Shown in pieces: positions 33,219 to 41,079 of a DNA stretch of 64,000 nucleotides (positions are counted from its first letter, which is position 1; every line of letters starts with the position of its first letter). The DNA is from Mucilaginibacter celer (lineage in GTDB: Bacteria > Bacteroidota > Bacteroidia > Sphingobacteriales > Sphingobacteriaceae). Below the pieces are notes generated by a model that saw only the letters and a list, made by a program, of their open reading frames with translations, did no database searches and was not told the DNA's origin. The DNA is taken from assembly GCF_003576455.2 (NCBI RefSeq), contig NZ_CP032869.1, positions 6,758,001 to 6,822,000 of the forward strand. Direction: 5' to 3'. Made by a program: the position numbers and the translations under genes.

Positions 33219-34514
33219 TTACTTTTTAAAGTATTTGAAATCTTTACCGATAAATTTAGCGTTAGCGCCTAATTCTTCTTCGATACGTAATAACTGGTTG
33301 TATTTAGCGATCCTGTCTGAACGTGAAGCCGAACCGGTTTTGATCTGGCCGCAGTTTAATGCTACAGCAAGATCGGCAATGGTCGAATCTTCAGTTTCGC
33401 CCGAACGGTGGCTCATTACCGAGGTAAAGCCGTTGGTTTGTGCTAAAGTAACCGCGTTGATGGTTTCGGTTAATGAACCAATCTGGTTAACTTTTACCAG
33501 GATTGAGTTAGCAATACCTTCGCTAACACCTCTTTGTAAACGTTTGGTGTTGGTTACAAATAAATCATCACCCACCAACTGTACTTTTTTACCAATTTTA
33601 TCGGTCAGGATTTTCCAGCCTTCCCAATCGTCTTCGGCCATACCGTCTTCGATAGAGATAACAGGGTATTTAGCTACTAATTCGGCAAGGTAATCAGCCT
33701 GCTCAGCGCTGGTGCGGATAGCACCTTTTTCGCCTTCAAATTTAGTGTAATCGTATTTACCGTCTTTGTAAAACTCAGATGCAGCACAGTCAAACGCGAT
33801 GAAAATATCTTCACCCGCTTTGTAACCTGCTTTTTCGATAGCTTTTAAAATGGTTTCAACACCATCTTCAGTACCTTCAAAAGTAGGAGCGAAACCGCCT
33901 TCGTCGCCTACTGCGGTTGATAAACCACGGTCGTGAAGAATTTTTTTCAGGTTGTGGAATACTTCAGTACCCCAACGTAAAGCTTCAGAGAATGAAGGAG
34001 CGCCAACCGGCATGATCATAAATTCCTGGAAAGCGATAGGAGCATCAGAGTGTGAACCACCGTTAACGATGTTCATCATCGGGATAGGCAACGTGTTGGC
34101 GTTTACACCGCCAATGTAGCGGTATAAAGGCTGGCGGCTTTCCTGCGCAGCAGCTTTAGCTACAGCTAATGAAACACCTAATATAGCGTTGGCACCAATT
34201 TTACCTTTGTTTTCGGTACCGTCAATCTCGATCATTAAAGCGTCGATAGCGTTTTGTTCAAACACGTCGATACCTTTTAATTCAGGAGCTAAAATTTCGT
34301 TTACATTTTCAACGGCCTTTAAAACGCCTTTGCCCATGTATTTTGATTTGTCGTTGTCGCGAAGCTCAACAGCCTCGTGAACGCCGGTTGATGCACCAGA
34401 AGGTACAGCAGCGCGACCAAATGCGCCATTCTCGGTTAAAACTTCTACTTCAATAGTAGGGTTACCGCGCGAATCTAAAATCTGGCGGGCATGCACATCA
34501 ATTATTATGCTCAT
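33219..34514 (-). CDS. eno: Enolase (phosphopyruvate hydratase)
   Basis: 431 residues, the normal length. Converts 2-phosphoglycerate to phosphoenolpyruvate in glycolysis. Complete motifs include the start IIDVHARQILDSRGNPTIEV, the loop GASTGVHEAVELRD, EGGFAPT, EDGMAEDDW with the metal-binding Glu/Asp, and the signature SHRSGETEDSTIADLAVAL. It has its own terminator at 33174. Confidence 0.98.
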   Translation of the reverse strand: MSIIIDVHARQILDSRGNPTIEVEVLTENGAFGRAAVPSGASTGVHEAVELRDNDKSKYMGKGVLKAVENVNEILAPELKGIDVFEQNAIDALMIEIDGTENKGKIGANAILGVSLAVAKAAAQESRQPLYRYIGGVNANTLPIPMMNIVNGGSHSDAPIAFQEFMIMPVGAPSFSEALRWGTEVFHNLKKILHDRGLSTAVGDEGGFAPTFEGTEDGVETILKAIEKAGYKAGEDIFIAFDCAASEFYKDGKYDYTKFEGEKGAIRTSAEQADYLAELVAKYPVISIEDGMAEDDWEGWKILTDKIGKKVQLVGDDLFVTNTKRLQRGVSEGIANSILVKVNQIGSLTETINAVTLAQTNGFTSVMSHRSGETEDSTIADLAVALNCGQIKTGSASRSDRIAKYNQLLRIEEELGANAKFIGKDFKYFKK

Positions 34515-34686
34515 AATGAATTGTCAGAGTGTGGTTTGAATGAATACTATTAATAACGGCGGCTAAGTTAACGTTCAAAACAGGAAAACGCAATTGAAAT
34601 TTTGTATTTGTAACGATTATTAGCGTTGAAGTATGTTATTTAACATGAATTTAATATAGAATAGGCTATTTTTTTATGAACAAGAA

Positions 34687-34874
34687 TGTCTGAACCGGGA
34701 TTTGGGGGGATTATTTTGATTAGTTGGATTTTTCTGCTATTTCCTCACCCCGGTTGTCGTGTCTCCACGACAACATTCATGCAAATTAAATAGATTGGTT
34801 GTCGTGGAGACACGACAACCGGTGGGGTAAAATCCAGTAAATCCTAAAAATCTCCCCAAATCCCGGTTCAGACA
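34687..34874. repeat. TGTCTGAA-type element carrying an inner double hairpin
   Basis: Outer arms: TGTCTGAACCGGGATTTGGG and CCCAAATCCCGGTTCAGACA. Inside lie two 22-base hairpins in opposite orientation, GTTGTCGTG-TCTC-CACGACAAC (from 34754) and GTTGTCGTG-GAGA-CACGACAAC (from 34799), bordered by ACCCCGG and CCGGTGGGG. This is the only feature I see in the 401-base space between the eno start and DUF2490. Confidence 0.8.
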
Positions 34875-34915
34875 ATCAGCGAAATCAACGTAATCATCTC
34901 CCCAATCAACGGTCA

Positions 34916-35638
34916 TCAATCACTCGTAGTAGGCACATGCTCACGCTGCACCGCGTTTTTACGATGTATCCGGTACATCAAAATCAACATGATATTATTT
35001 TTATCGCTTTTAGCCGTAGTGGAATAATTGTATTGATTTATCCAGCCCGCCTGCAAAATCAGCGATTTATCAAACTGGTAACCCAAAGCTGCCGAAACAC
35101 GGTTGCGCTCAAAGTTGGGCACTTTGTTATTCAGGAAAACCTCATCAAAAACAGAAAGAAACCAGGTTTTGGCCACAATTTTGGTATTGTTAAAGGGGAT
35201 GAACACGTTAAGTCTGTAACGGAAGCGGTTGCGATAATCGCCATTAACCCAGCGCTGCTCTACACGGTAACGGTGCTCCAGTTTTAAACGGTAAAGGAAC
35301 TGGTTGCTTGTGATCTGTTCCCAAAAACGGGTTTCGGTAATGGTTGGGCCCTTGCCAACATCCATATAATCATAAGTGGTATAGCGGCCGGTGCCTAAAA
35401 GTGCAGTAAAGTTTTTATCAATATCATAGCTTACACCTCCTTTTATCTCAAAGTATTGAAACTGGCTGAAAACATTATTGGTTCGGGTTTGAAACTCGGT
35501 ATAACCACCCCATTTGTGTAGGCTGTCGCCCGGTAAAACGAGGGTAGCAATGCCCCAGGTGCCTACTTTTGAGTCCTGGGCTTTGGCCGTCGATGAAATA
35601 ATTAGTAACAGAAAAAAGAAACGGAAAAATCGGAACAT
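34916..35638 (-). CDS. DUF2490 outer-membrane protein
   Basis: 240 residues with a signal peptide (RFFRFFFLLLIISSTAKAQ) and repeated amphipathic strands: EHRYRVEQRWVNGDYRNRFR, RYRLNVFIPFN, VFDEVFLNN, FERNRVSAALGYQF and the near-terminal NNIMLILMYRI. This is the DUF2490 pattern, a small predicted outer-membrane barrel of unknown function. It stands alone. Confidence 0.88.
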   Translation of the reverse strand: MFRFFRFFFLLLIISSTAKAQDSKVGTWGIATLVLPGDSLHKWGGYTEFQTRTNNVFSQFQYFEIKGGVSYDIDKNFTALLGTGRYTTYDYMDVGKGPTITETRFWEQITSNQFLYRLKLEHRYRVEQRWVNGDYRNRFRYRLNVFIPFNNTKIVAKTWFLSVFDEVFLNNKVPNFERNRVSAALGYQFDKSLILQAGWINQYNYSTTAKSDKNNIMLILMYRIHRKNAVQREHVPTTSD

Positions 35639-35735
35639 CTTAAATTAATGTTAACAAACTGCAAAAATGCATTTATTTAACATTAATTTAAAGTTATGTA
35701 CAATAATTTAAACCGGATAAAATGATTGGGTGAAA

Positions 35736-35764
35736 CTAATCTCTGGTCTCTAACCTCTAATCAC
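35736..35764. repeat. Single word arm (CTAATCTC... family)
   Basis: CTAATCTCTGGTCTCTAACC and TCTAATCACC resemble one arm of the words at 56101-56214 and 59031-59587. I see no matching second arm here. Confidence 0.45.
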
Positions 35765-35768
35765 CGGG

Positions 35769-36893
35769 CTATTCCCATTTAAAAGTTTTAACGGCTACCG
35801 CGTAAATACCTACAAACCAGGCAAGCAGGATAAGCAATTGATGCGTTACATCGCCTAAACCGGCTCCTTCAAAAGCTACCTTACGCATTGCATCATTTAA
35901 ATGGGTAAGGGGTAATACCTTGCTGATGTATTGCAACCAGGTGGGAAAAGCAGTAATAGAAAAGAAGGTTCCCGACAATAAAAACTGTGGCAGGGTAATG
36001 ATATTTGATAGCGGCGGCACCGAACTTTCGTTTTTAGCAATGCCCGATACGGTAAAGCCAAACCCCATGAATATAATAAGACCTATGGCCGAGAGTACCA
36101 GCATGTTCAATACCGTTGTAGCACCGTGTATTAACGTAAAGCCGAACATATAATGCCCAACTAAAATAATAAACAACGAGCCTAAAAGGGAGAAAGCCAG
36201 CCTTGCAATGGCCTCGCCCAAAACAATACTGTAACGTTTAACCGGTGTGGCAAAAAAGCGTTTGATAACCAACGTTAAACGCAGGCTTAGAAATACGAAT
36301 GCCGTACCAAAAACGCCACTGCTTAAAAGCGAAAAACCAAGCTGCCCGGGCAATATAAAATCGATGTATTTATAAGGCCGGCCGGTTATAGTTTCTTCTT
36401 TCAGATCGATAAGGTTTGGAACCTGAACAGTAGTATAAGACTTTATTCGGTTCAACTCTTCCGATTGGATCCTGTAAAAAATATTATTCAGCGCCGATTT
36501 TAGTACACTGCCTTTATCGCCCGAAGCCGAGCTGTACTGAACATGTACCGTCATGGCAGCAGGAGGGGCAAAAGGTTTAAGATCAAGGATAGCATCAATA
36601 TTACCCTTTGCCAGGTTTTTGTTCATCTCATCGGCCGTTTGATCGGTAATGAGGTGCATGATCTTATTTTTTTTCAAAGCCATATAAACAGGGTTATTGG
36701 CCGAAGTGTCGCTGCCTTTGGCCAAACCCACATCTATCGACATGCCGCCCCCGCCAATATTGGCAAAAACGATAATAAATATTAACGGGAATGCCAGCGT
36801 AAACACCACCGCCGAAGGGCTCCGTAATATCGACCGGAAACTGGCTTTGGCAATAGCCAGGGTTGCTTTTGTATTGCTGTATTTTTGGTTCAT
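35769..36893 (-). CDS. ABC-2 type transporter permease
   Basis: 374 residues. One N-terminal membrane helix (SAVVFTLAFPLIFIIVFANI), a large extracytoplasmic domain (about 45-185) and five C-terminal helices including LVIKRFFATPVKRYSIVLGE and PPLSNIITLPQFLLSGTFFS. This is the YhfB/NatB-like ABC-2 export permease layout. It follows the ATPase gene (36986-37750) on the same strand; together they form one exporter. The start codon at 36893 falls within a word tract (36887-36984), which is unusual for an operon partner. Substrate unknown. Confidence 0.9.
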   Translation of the reverse strand: MNQKYSNTKATLAIAKASFRSILRSPSAVVFTLAFPLIFIIVFANIGGGGMSIDVGLAKGSDTSANNPVYMALKKNKIMHLITDQTADEMNKNLAKGNIDAILDLKPFAPPAAMTVHVQYSSASGDKGSVLKSALNNIFYRIQSEELNRIKSYTTVQVPNLIDLKEETITGRPYKYIDFILPGQLGFSLLSSGVFGTAFVFLSLRLTLVIKRFFATPVKRYSIVLGEAIARLAFSLLGSLFIILVGHYMFGFTLIHGATTVLNMLVLSAIGLIIFMGFGFTVSGIAKNESSVPPLSNIITLPQFLLSGTFFSITAFPTWLQYISKVLPLTHLNDAMRKVAFEGAGLGDVTHQLLILLAWFVGIYAVAVKTFKWE

Positions 36894-36984
36894 TAGTTCA
36901 GTGGTTCATTAGTTCATTGGTACCTGGAGATTAATTCAATGGCGTTTTTTGCTGCTAACTGCCAACTAAAAACTGCCAACTGCA
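36887..36984. repeat. Word tracts over the ABC permease start
   Basis: Two different tracts: GGTTCATTAGTTCA repeated twice at 36889-36918, and GCTAACTGCCAACTAAAAAC plus TGCCAACTGC at 36953-36983. They are not complementary to each other. The permease ATG lies in the first tract. Confidence 0.6.
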
Positions 36985-36985
36985 A

Positions 36986-37750
36986 TTATCCTTCCCTCCA
37001 TTCCTTGCCGGTAAGGTTGATAAACACATCCTCAAGGTTGGCGAGCTTTACCTGTTTCTTGCGCTCGAAGCCTGAGGCTACCAGTTCGTCAATAAAATGA
37101 TCGGGGGTATCTATACCTATAATATGGCCGCCATCAACAAAGGCTACGCGGTCGCACAGTACTTCGGCTTCGTCCATGTAGTGGGTGGTGATTACTACGG
37201 TTGTTCCCTGGTCGCGAATCTGGCGGATCAGGTCCCAGAGATTGCGGCGGGCTTGTGGGTCGAGGCCGGTAGTTGGCTCATCTAAAAAGATAATTCTTGG
37301 GTTGTTGATGAGTGTGGTGGCGATAGAGAAACGCTGTTTTTGGCCGCCCGAAAGATCTTTGTACTTCGCCTTGGCCTTATCGGTAAGGGCTACTTTTTCA
37401 AGCATTTCCATAGGCGTTTTATCAATGCCATATAAGCCCGAAAAAAGTACGATCAGTTCCGAAAGGTTGAGGTTTGGATAATAACCCGCAGCCTGTAACT
37501 GTACGCCGATGCGTTTTTTGATATTATCTGCATCGGTTTCAATATCAAAACCATCAACAATAATACTGCCCGATGTTTTGTCTCTGAGTGTCTCGATAAT
37601 TTCGAGCGTTGTGGTTTTGCCTGCGCCGTTAGGGCCAAGCAGGCCGAAGATCTCACCCTCATAAACTTCAAAACTGATGCCTTTTACGGCTGCAAAATCG
37701 CCGTAGTTTTTTACCAGGTTATTTACAGTGATAATGGGTTGTTTTGCCAT
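36986..37750 (-). CDS. ABC transporter ATP-binding protein
   Basis: 254 residues from ATG 37750 (MAKQPIITVNNLVKNYG); the frame's upstream extension of 33 codons is not conserved-looking and is rejected. Walker A GPNGAGKTT, signature LSGGQKQRFS, Walker B IIFLDEPTTGLDP and the switch His in VVITTHYMDEAE are intact. It drives the permease encoded downstream. The family exports drugs, polysaccharides or peptides; the nearby small-peptide genes are a speculative link. Confidence 0.94.
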   Translation of the reverse strand: MAKQPIITVNNLVKNYGDFAAVKGISFEVYEGEIFGLLGPNGAGKTTTLEIIETLRDKTSGSIIVDGFDIETDADNIKKRIGVQLQAAGYYPNLNLSELIVLFSGLYGIDKTPMEMLEKVALTDKAKAKYKDLSGGQKQRFSIATTLINNPRIIFLDEPTTGLDPQARRNLWDLIRQIRDQGTTVVITTHYMDEAEVLCDRVAFVDGGHIIGIDTPDHFIDELVASGFERKKQVKLANLEDVFINLTGKEWREG

Positions 37751-37844
37751 AGGGTAAAAATGCATTTCATTAATGAAATAACCATGAGTTTTTCGGTGAG
37801 TTGCATAATTTTTACGGTGAATGTGCGTTGGTAGCAGCTGTTTT

Positions 37845-37944
37845 GTCATCCTGAACGAAGTGAAGGATCTTCTACGCCAGGTATGGCCGCTCTGCTTAGC
37901 GGTTTACAAGGCGAAGAAGATGTTTCGCTATCGCTCAACATGAC
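37845..37944. repeat. GTCAT...ATGAC hairpin, subtype GTCATCCTGAACGAAGTGAA
   Basis: GTCATCCTGAACGAAGTGAA and GATCTTCTACGCC on the left, GGCGAAGAAGATG and GCTCAACATGAC on the right, with a central GCCGCTCTGCTTAGCGG-like hairpin. It lies upstream of the ABC operon, next to the DUF2945 gene. Confidence 0.75.
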
Positions 37945-38010
37945 AAAAAAATAAAGAAAAAGCCCGCATGTATAACATCCAGGCTCTAATACTTTACAAA
38001 CATTCCCCCT

Positions 38011-38223
38011 TTAGGGGGTTAGGGGGCTTACTTCGCTTTCAGATTTCAGCACTTTGTTGCCGTTTTTCTGTTCAATTTCGTAAGCTGGCTCCTGTTTGCC
38101 GGCGTTTCGTTTTACCTTTGCGCCTTTTATAGTTTTGCTTACCGGTTCGGTGTGTTTTTTAACAACCGTGCCTTCAGCTTCTGATTTTCCCCATTTCCAG
38201 GTTACTTCATCTCCCTTTTTCAT
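38011..38223 (-). CDS. DUF2945 small Tudor-like protein
   Basis: 70 residues with MKKGDEVTWKWGKSEAEGTV, KAKVKRNAGKQEPAYEIEQ-like text and KVLKSESEVSP. This matches the small SH3/Tudor-like 'hypervirulence-associated' DUF2945 family. It is cytoplasmic. The function in bacteria is unknown. The end of the gene overlaps a CCCCCTAAAGGGGG hairpin at 38005-38018. Confidence 0.85.
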   Translation of the reverse strand: MKKGDEVTWKWGKSEAEGTVVKKHTEPVSKTIKGAKVKRNAGKQEPAYEIEQKNGNKVLKSESEVSPLTP

Positions 38224-38309
38224 TCTGTCTCCCCCTTTTTAAGGATAACGCATGTTGTGGTTTATTGATTTAACAAAGATGAACTAACCACTCCATCGGG
38301 GTGCCGGAG

Positions 38310-38408
38310 TTATTTGATAAGATGACCAATTGAATGGGCTATAGCAACCGCATGCTCGGCGGCTTTTACTATCAAATGGATTATTTGTACTGCAAGTAGA
38401 GTTTTCAT
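38310..38408 (-). CDS. Small peptide gene 1 (32 aa)
   Basis: ATG 38408 to TAA 38310. The peptide begins MKTLLAVQIIHLIVKAAEHA and ends HSIGHLIK. It is hydrophobic with five histidines/lysines and can form an amphipathic helix. An in-frame ATG at 38447 would add 13 residues (MQFWITKQQQLNA). Its sequence aligns with peptide 2: MKT, EH, A, S and L are in register, and both genes have a similar upstream motif. I recognise no family. It could be a type I toxin-like, signalling or membrane-active peptide. Confidence 0.5.
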   Translation of the reverse strand: MKTLLAVQIIHLIVKAAEHAVAIAHSIGHLIK

Positions 38409-38498
38409 GGCATTTAATTGTTGTTGTTTAGTGATCCAAAATTGCATACAAATGGCACCCTGCCGTTAGCGTTATTAGGTAAAGCAGGCCCAACTTCC

Positions 38499-38525
38499 GG
38501 TAAACGGGGCTAAAACATCGGAGAA
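38499..38525 (-). promoter_or_regulatory. Shared motif upstream of peptide 1
   Basis: Plus-strand text AAACGGGGCTAAAACATCGG then AGAAA. It resembles the site at 38814-38840 (AAACGGCACAAAATGTCGG then TGAA). A weaker relative, AAAAAGGGTTAGCGTCGG then TGAAA, is at 38533-38557. The sites lie about 60-90 bases upstream of the peptide ATGs. Confidence 0.4.
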
Positions 38526-38601
38526 ATACCGTTAAAAAGGGTTAGCGTCGGTGAAACTTTGCAGAAGAAGTTTATTGTAATGACGAAAGTTTAAAAGCAA
38601 A

Positions 38602-38637
38602 AAAAACCGCTTTAACGTTAGGTTAAAGCGGTTTTTC
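38602..38637. terminator. Intrinsic terminator between the two peptide genes
   Basis: A perfect 12-bp stem AACCGCTTTAAC / GTTAAAGCGGTT with loop GTTAG and T tracts on both outer sides. It begins about 24 bases after the peptide 2 stop codon on the minus strand, so each peptide gene has its own transcript end. Confidence 0.85.
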
Positions 38638-38660
38638 TGTTTTTCGCAGGCGGGCAAATA

Positions 38661-38756
38661 TTAACTAACAAGGTTAACCAGCGACTGGATAACCGCTGTA
38701 CTATGCTCCTGTAGGGTGATGATGATTGCTATTAGCGGGTTGTAAAATGTTTTCAT
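38661..38756 (-). CDS. Small peptide gene 2 (31 aa)
   Basis: ATG 38756 to TAA 38661. It begins MKTFYNPLIAIIITLQ and ends VIQSLVNLVS. Hydrophobic, related to peptide 1 over its whole length, and followed by a strong terminator. This gene has the better evidence of the two because it has a terminator, an upstream motif and a paralogue. Function unknown. Confidence 0.55.
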   Translation of the reverse strand: MKTFYNPLIAIIITLQEHSTAVIQSLVNLVS

Positions 38757-38813
38757 GATAATGTTATTTGCCGCAAAGATGTGCTGTTACCCAATTGTTA
38801 AACAGATATTTTA

Positions 38814-38840
38814 GGCGAAACGGCACAAAATGTCGGTGAA
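38814..38840 (-). promoter_or_regulatory. Shared motif upstream of peptide 2
   Basis: Plus-strand GAAACGGCACAAAATGTCGG then TGAA. The comparison with 38499-38525 gives AAACGGnnCnAAAnnTCGGnGAA. It may be a binding site or part of an untranslated leader. Confidence 0.4.
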
Positions 38841-38879
38841 TGGCGCTGCACAGCAGGTTGCAAGTTGTAGAATCGGTTT

Positions 38880-39593
38880 TTACGACCAAAAACCCTGCGT
38901 GCGGATCTGCCCCGATGTATAGCCCTGCTGCCTCAGCAGTTTTCTGAGCTCAATTACCATGGTATGGTTACCAGCCAGGTAAAATACCGATTGCTCCAGG
39001 TTATAATGTTGCTCCATTACCCAACAGATCAGGCTGTGATGCCCAAACGCATCCCGGCGTTGGATAGGTTTAATGGGCGATTTAAAATATTGGCCAAACA
39101 AATCGCGGTGATCATCATTGGCCATAATTATAGCGCCCGAAAACCGGGTGAGCGGCAAAACCATTTGCTGCAGGGCAAGCAGGTGCCCCATGCTGCTTTC
39201 ATCGCCAAGGCCTATGATGGCCGGCGTACTTGCCGGCGCATGCTTTGTTGAACGGATTTTGAGATAGCGGATGGTGTCACCGTTTTTTAACTGCCGGGCC
39301 CAGTTGCTGCCGGGGCCTTTGTGTGCTGCATCTATATAAAGTGTACAGGTACTGGTTTCGGCATCCCAGCCGGCGGGGGTGTAATCGCGGTAAGTGAGGT
39401 TATCTACCTTTACCTTTATATAAGGTATCTCGTGCCAGGTTTGCATATCGGCCTGGGGCAGGTGCAGGTCTACCTCAATCATGGTTGAGGGTTGCCAATG
39501 CCTTACTTCCAGCACCCGGCCGCTTTGCAAAAGCTGGTTTTCGAACAGGTTGCCCGCCTTTCTTTTTAATTTATGAAGAGTGGATGTTTCCAT
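38880..39593 (-). CDS. Siderophore-interacting (SIP/FAD-binding_9) protein
   Basis: 237 residues. The N-terminal half is a ferredoxin-reductase-like beta-barrel (SGRVLEVRHWQPSTMIEVDL, YRDYTPAGWD for flavin binding, IDAAHKGPGSNWARQLKNGD), the C-terminal half a nucleotide-binding domain (AIIGLGDESSMGHLLAL, SVFYLAGNHTMVIELRKLL). In the family these are cytoplasmic reductases that release iron from ferric siderophores with NAD(P)H and FAD. It follows the AraC gene on the same strand by 77 bases. Confidence 0.92.
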   Translation of the reverse strand: METSTLHKLKRKAGNLFENQLLQSGRVLEVRHWQPSTMIEVDLHLPQADMQTWHEIPYIKVKVDNLTYRDYTPAGWDAETSTCTLYIDAAHKGPGSNWARQLKNGDTIRYLKIRSTKHAPASTPAIIGLGDESSMGHLLALQQMVLPLTRFSGAIIMANDDHRDLFGQYFKSPIKPIQRRDAFGHHSLICWVMEQHYNLEQSVFYLAGNHTMVIELRKLLRQQGYTSGQIRTQGFWS

Positions 39594-39670
39594 GTTGTGT
39601 TAAATTTGATAACACAAAGCAACAGCGTATTTGATAGTATTAAAATAGATTGTTTGCGGTAATGATTGTA

Positions 39671-40522
39671 CTATTTGCGGCTTTTATCCCTAAACTCGAG
39701 TGGGGTGATTGCGGCGGATTTTTTAAACAGGCGCGAAAAGTAAGTATGATCATCATAGCCCAGGGTATGTGCTATTTCCTTTACATTTAAATCACTGTAA
39801 AATAACAGGCGCTTGGCCTCCAGCATCACTTCCTGGGTTATCCAGTAACTTACCGGGAAGCCGGTTGTTTTTTTCAAAACCTCGTTCAGGTACGATTCGG
39901 ATACATTAAGCAAGGCAGCATAAGCCGAGGGACTTTTGGTTATGCGGATCTGCTCGAGCAATAGCTTTTTAAACATCAGCGAAATTTGCCCCGGGCGCGA
40001 CAATTGTTTTTCGGGATTGCGGGTTTTACTGAAGTTGGCAGCCACCATGCCGGTAAACGATTGTATCAGCGATTGCAGTATGGGAATATAAAAAGGACTC
40101 TGGGCATCTTCGGCATGTTTTTCATGCAACAGGGAAAGTACCTGCCGGTATTGTTTCATTTCGTAATTACTTAGCTGATAGGGTTGTTGAAGCAAAAGCT
40201 GGTTCTCGAATATGGCACGATAACCCGGTGGGATATGCTGGGTATCAATAGCCGCAAACCATCCGCCGGCAACCTCATTACGGATGCGATGGTGTACCTG
40301 CCCCGGCAAAATATAATATAATGAGTTTTCACAGAATTTAACTTCGTGAAAATCTATCATAAGCGAGGCATTTCCCTTTTCAACCAAAAAAAATAAATAA
40401 TGATCGTCTCGGTGGGCACCCAAAGGTTCTTTTTCTTTAGGTTGATCGCCAAAGGCAAAATAACTGATATCCAGGCCCGAGCTTGTACGTTCAAGCAGTT
40501 GGTGTACAGGGATATCTTTCAT
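39671..40522 (-). CDS. AraC-family transcriptional regulator
   Basis: 283 residues from ATG 40522 (MKDIPVHQLLERTSSG); the longer frame to 40564 begins MACILFKHI and is less plausible. An N-terminal cupin-like sensing domain (LFFLVEKGNASLMIDF, YYILPGQVHHRI) is followed by two helix-turn-helix units ending in VKEIAHTLGYDDHTYFSRLF with the family's PLEFR signature. It probably controls the adjacent siderophore-interacting gene, and its ligand is unknown. Confidence 0.92.
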   Translation of the reverse strand: MKDIPVHQLLERTSSGLDISYFAFGDQPKEKEPLGAHRDDHYLFFLVEKGNASLMIDFHEVKFCENSLYYILPGQVHHRIRNEVAGGWFAAIDTQHIPPGYRAIFENQLLLQQPYQLSNYEMKQYRQVLSLLHEKHAEDAQSPFYIPILQSLIQSFTGMVAANFSKTRNPEKQLSRPGQISLMFKKLLLEQIRITKSPSAYAALLNVSESYLNEVLKKTTGFPVSYWITQEVMLEAKRLLFYSDLNVKEIAHTLGYDDHTYFSRLFKKSAAITPLEFRDKSRK

Positions 40523-40575
40523 AGGAGGAGGTTTTAAAATATGTTTAAACAAAATGCAGGCCAACAGTGGCAGGT

Positions 40576-40902
40576 TTATCTTCCGCCGTCAACTATCATG
40601 TAAATTTCGTGCATGTATGCGGCTTCGTCCATGGCGGTATGAAAATCTTCCCATTCGTCAACCGTAAAGGTAAGCTGGATATCATTAACCGGTGTGCGCA
40701 TTACCACGCGCTCCTGCCCATCCGGAAAAGGGAAGGAGTGATCGCCAAAGTCCAGATCGACAGTGAAGTTTTTAAACTGTATAAACTGGGCGGGCGTAAA
40801 ACTAAGAATCAGGTTATGGTGCCATATAAATATACACTCACATTCGGCGCAGCGGCTTATCACCGCCGTGCCTTTTTGACTAAGTATTTTCGCGTCGCAC
40901 AT
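40576..40902 (-). CDS. DUF6686 family protein
   Basis: 108 residues beginning MCDAKILSQKGTAVISRCAE, with a cluster of cysteines (C2, and CAECEC at about 18-23) that suggests a metal site, then FTPAQFIQFKNF and the C-terminal FTVDEWEDFHTAMDEA. It is cytoplasmic. Function unknown; the family is common in Bacteroidota. It is 12 bases upstream of the longest AraC frame and may be co-transcribed with it. Confidence 0.7.
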   Translation of the reverse strand: MCDAKILSQKGTAVISRCAECECIFIWHHNLILSFTPAQFIQFKNFTVDLDFGDHSFPFPDGQERVVMRTPVNDIQLTFTVDEWEDFHTAMDEAAYMHEIYMIVDGGR

Positions 40903-41079
40903 ACAATCTGATTTATACAGGGTTCATTATTTATTGCCACCAAAAACAAAGGGCTTTACACTTTGTGCATTTTGCTTTCGGCTTTAGTGAGGCTTTAACT
41001 CAATTGGTGCCTGCTCTGTTAGTTGCACAATCTGAGATGCAGTTGTCTAACCACAGAACAGGACTTTATATTTTAAATA

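Noticed and set aside
38880..40564. Siderophore biosynthesis cluster
   Set aside because: Only a siderophore-interacting reductase and a regulator are present; there are no NRPS, NIS or amino-acid-modifying genes.
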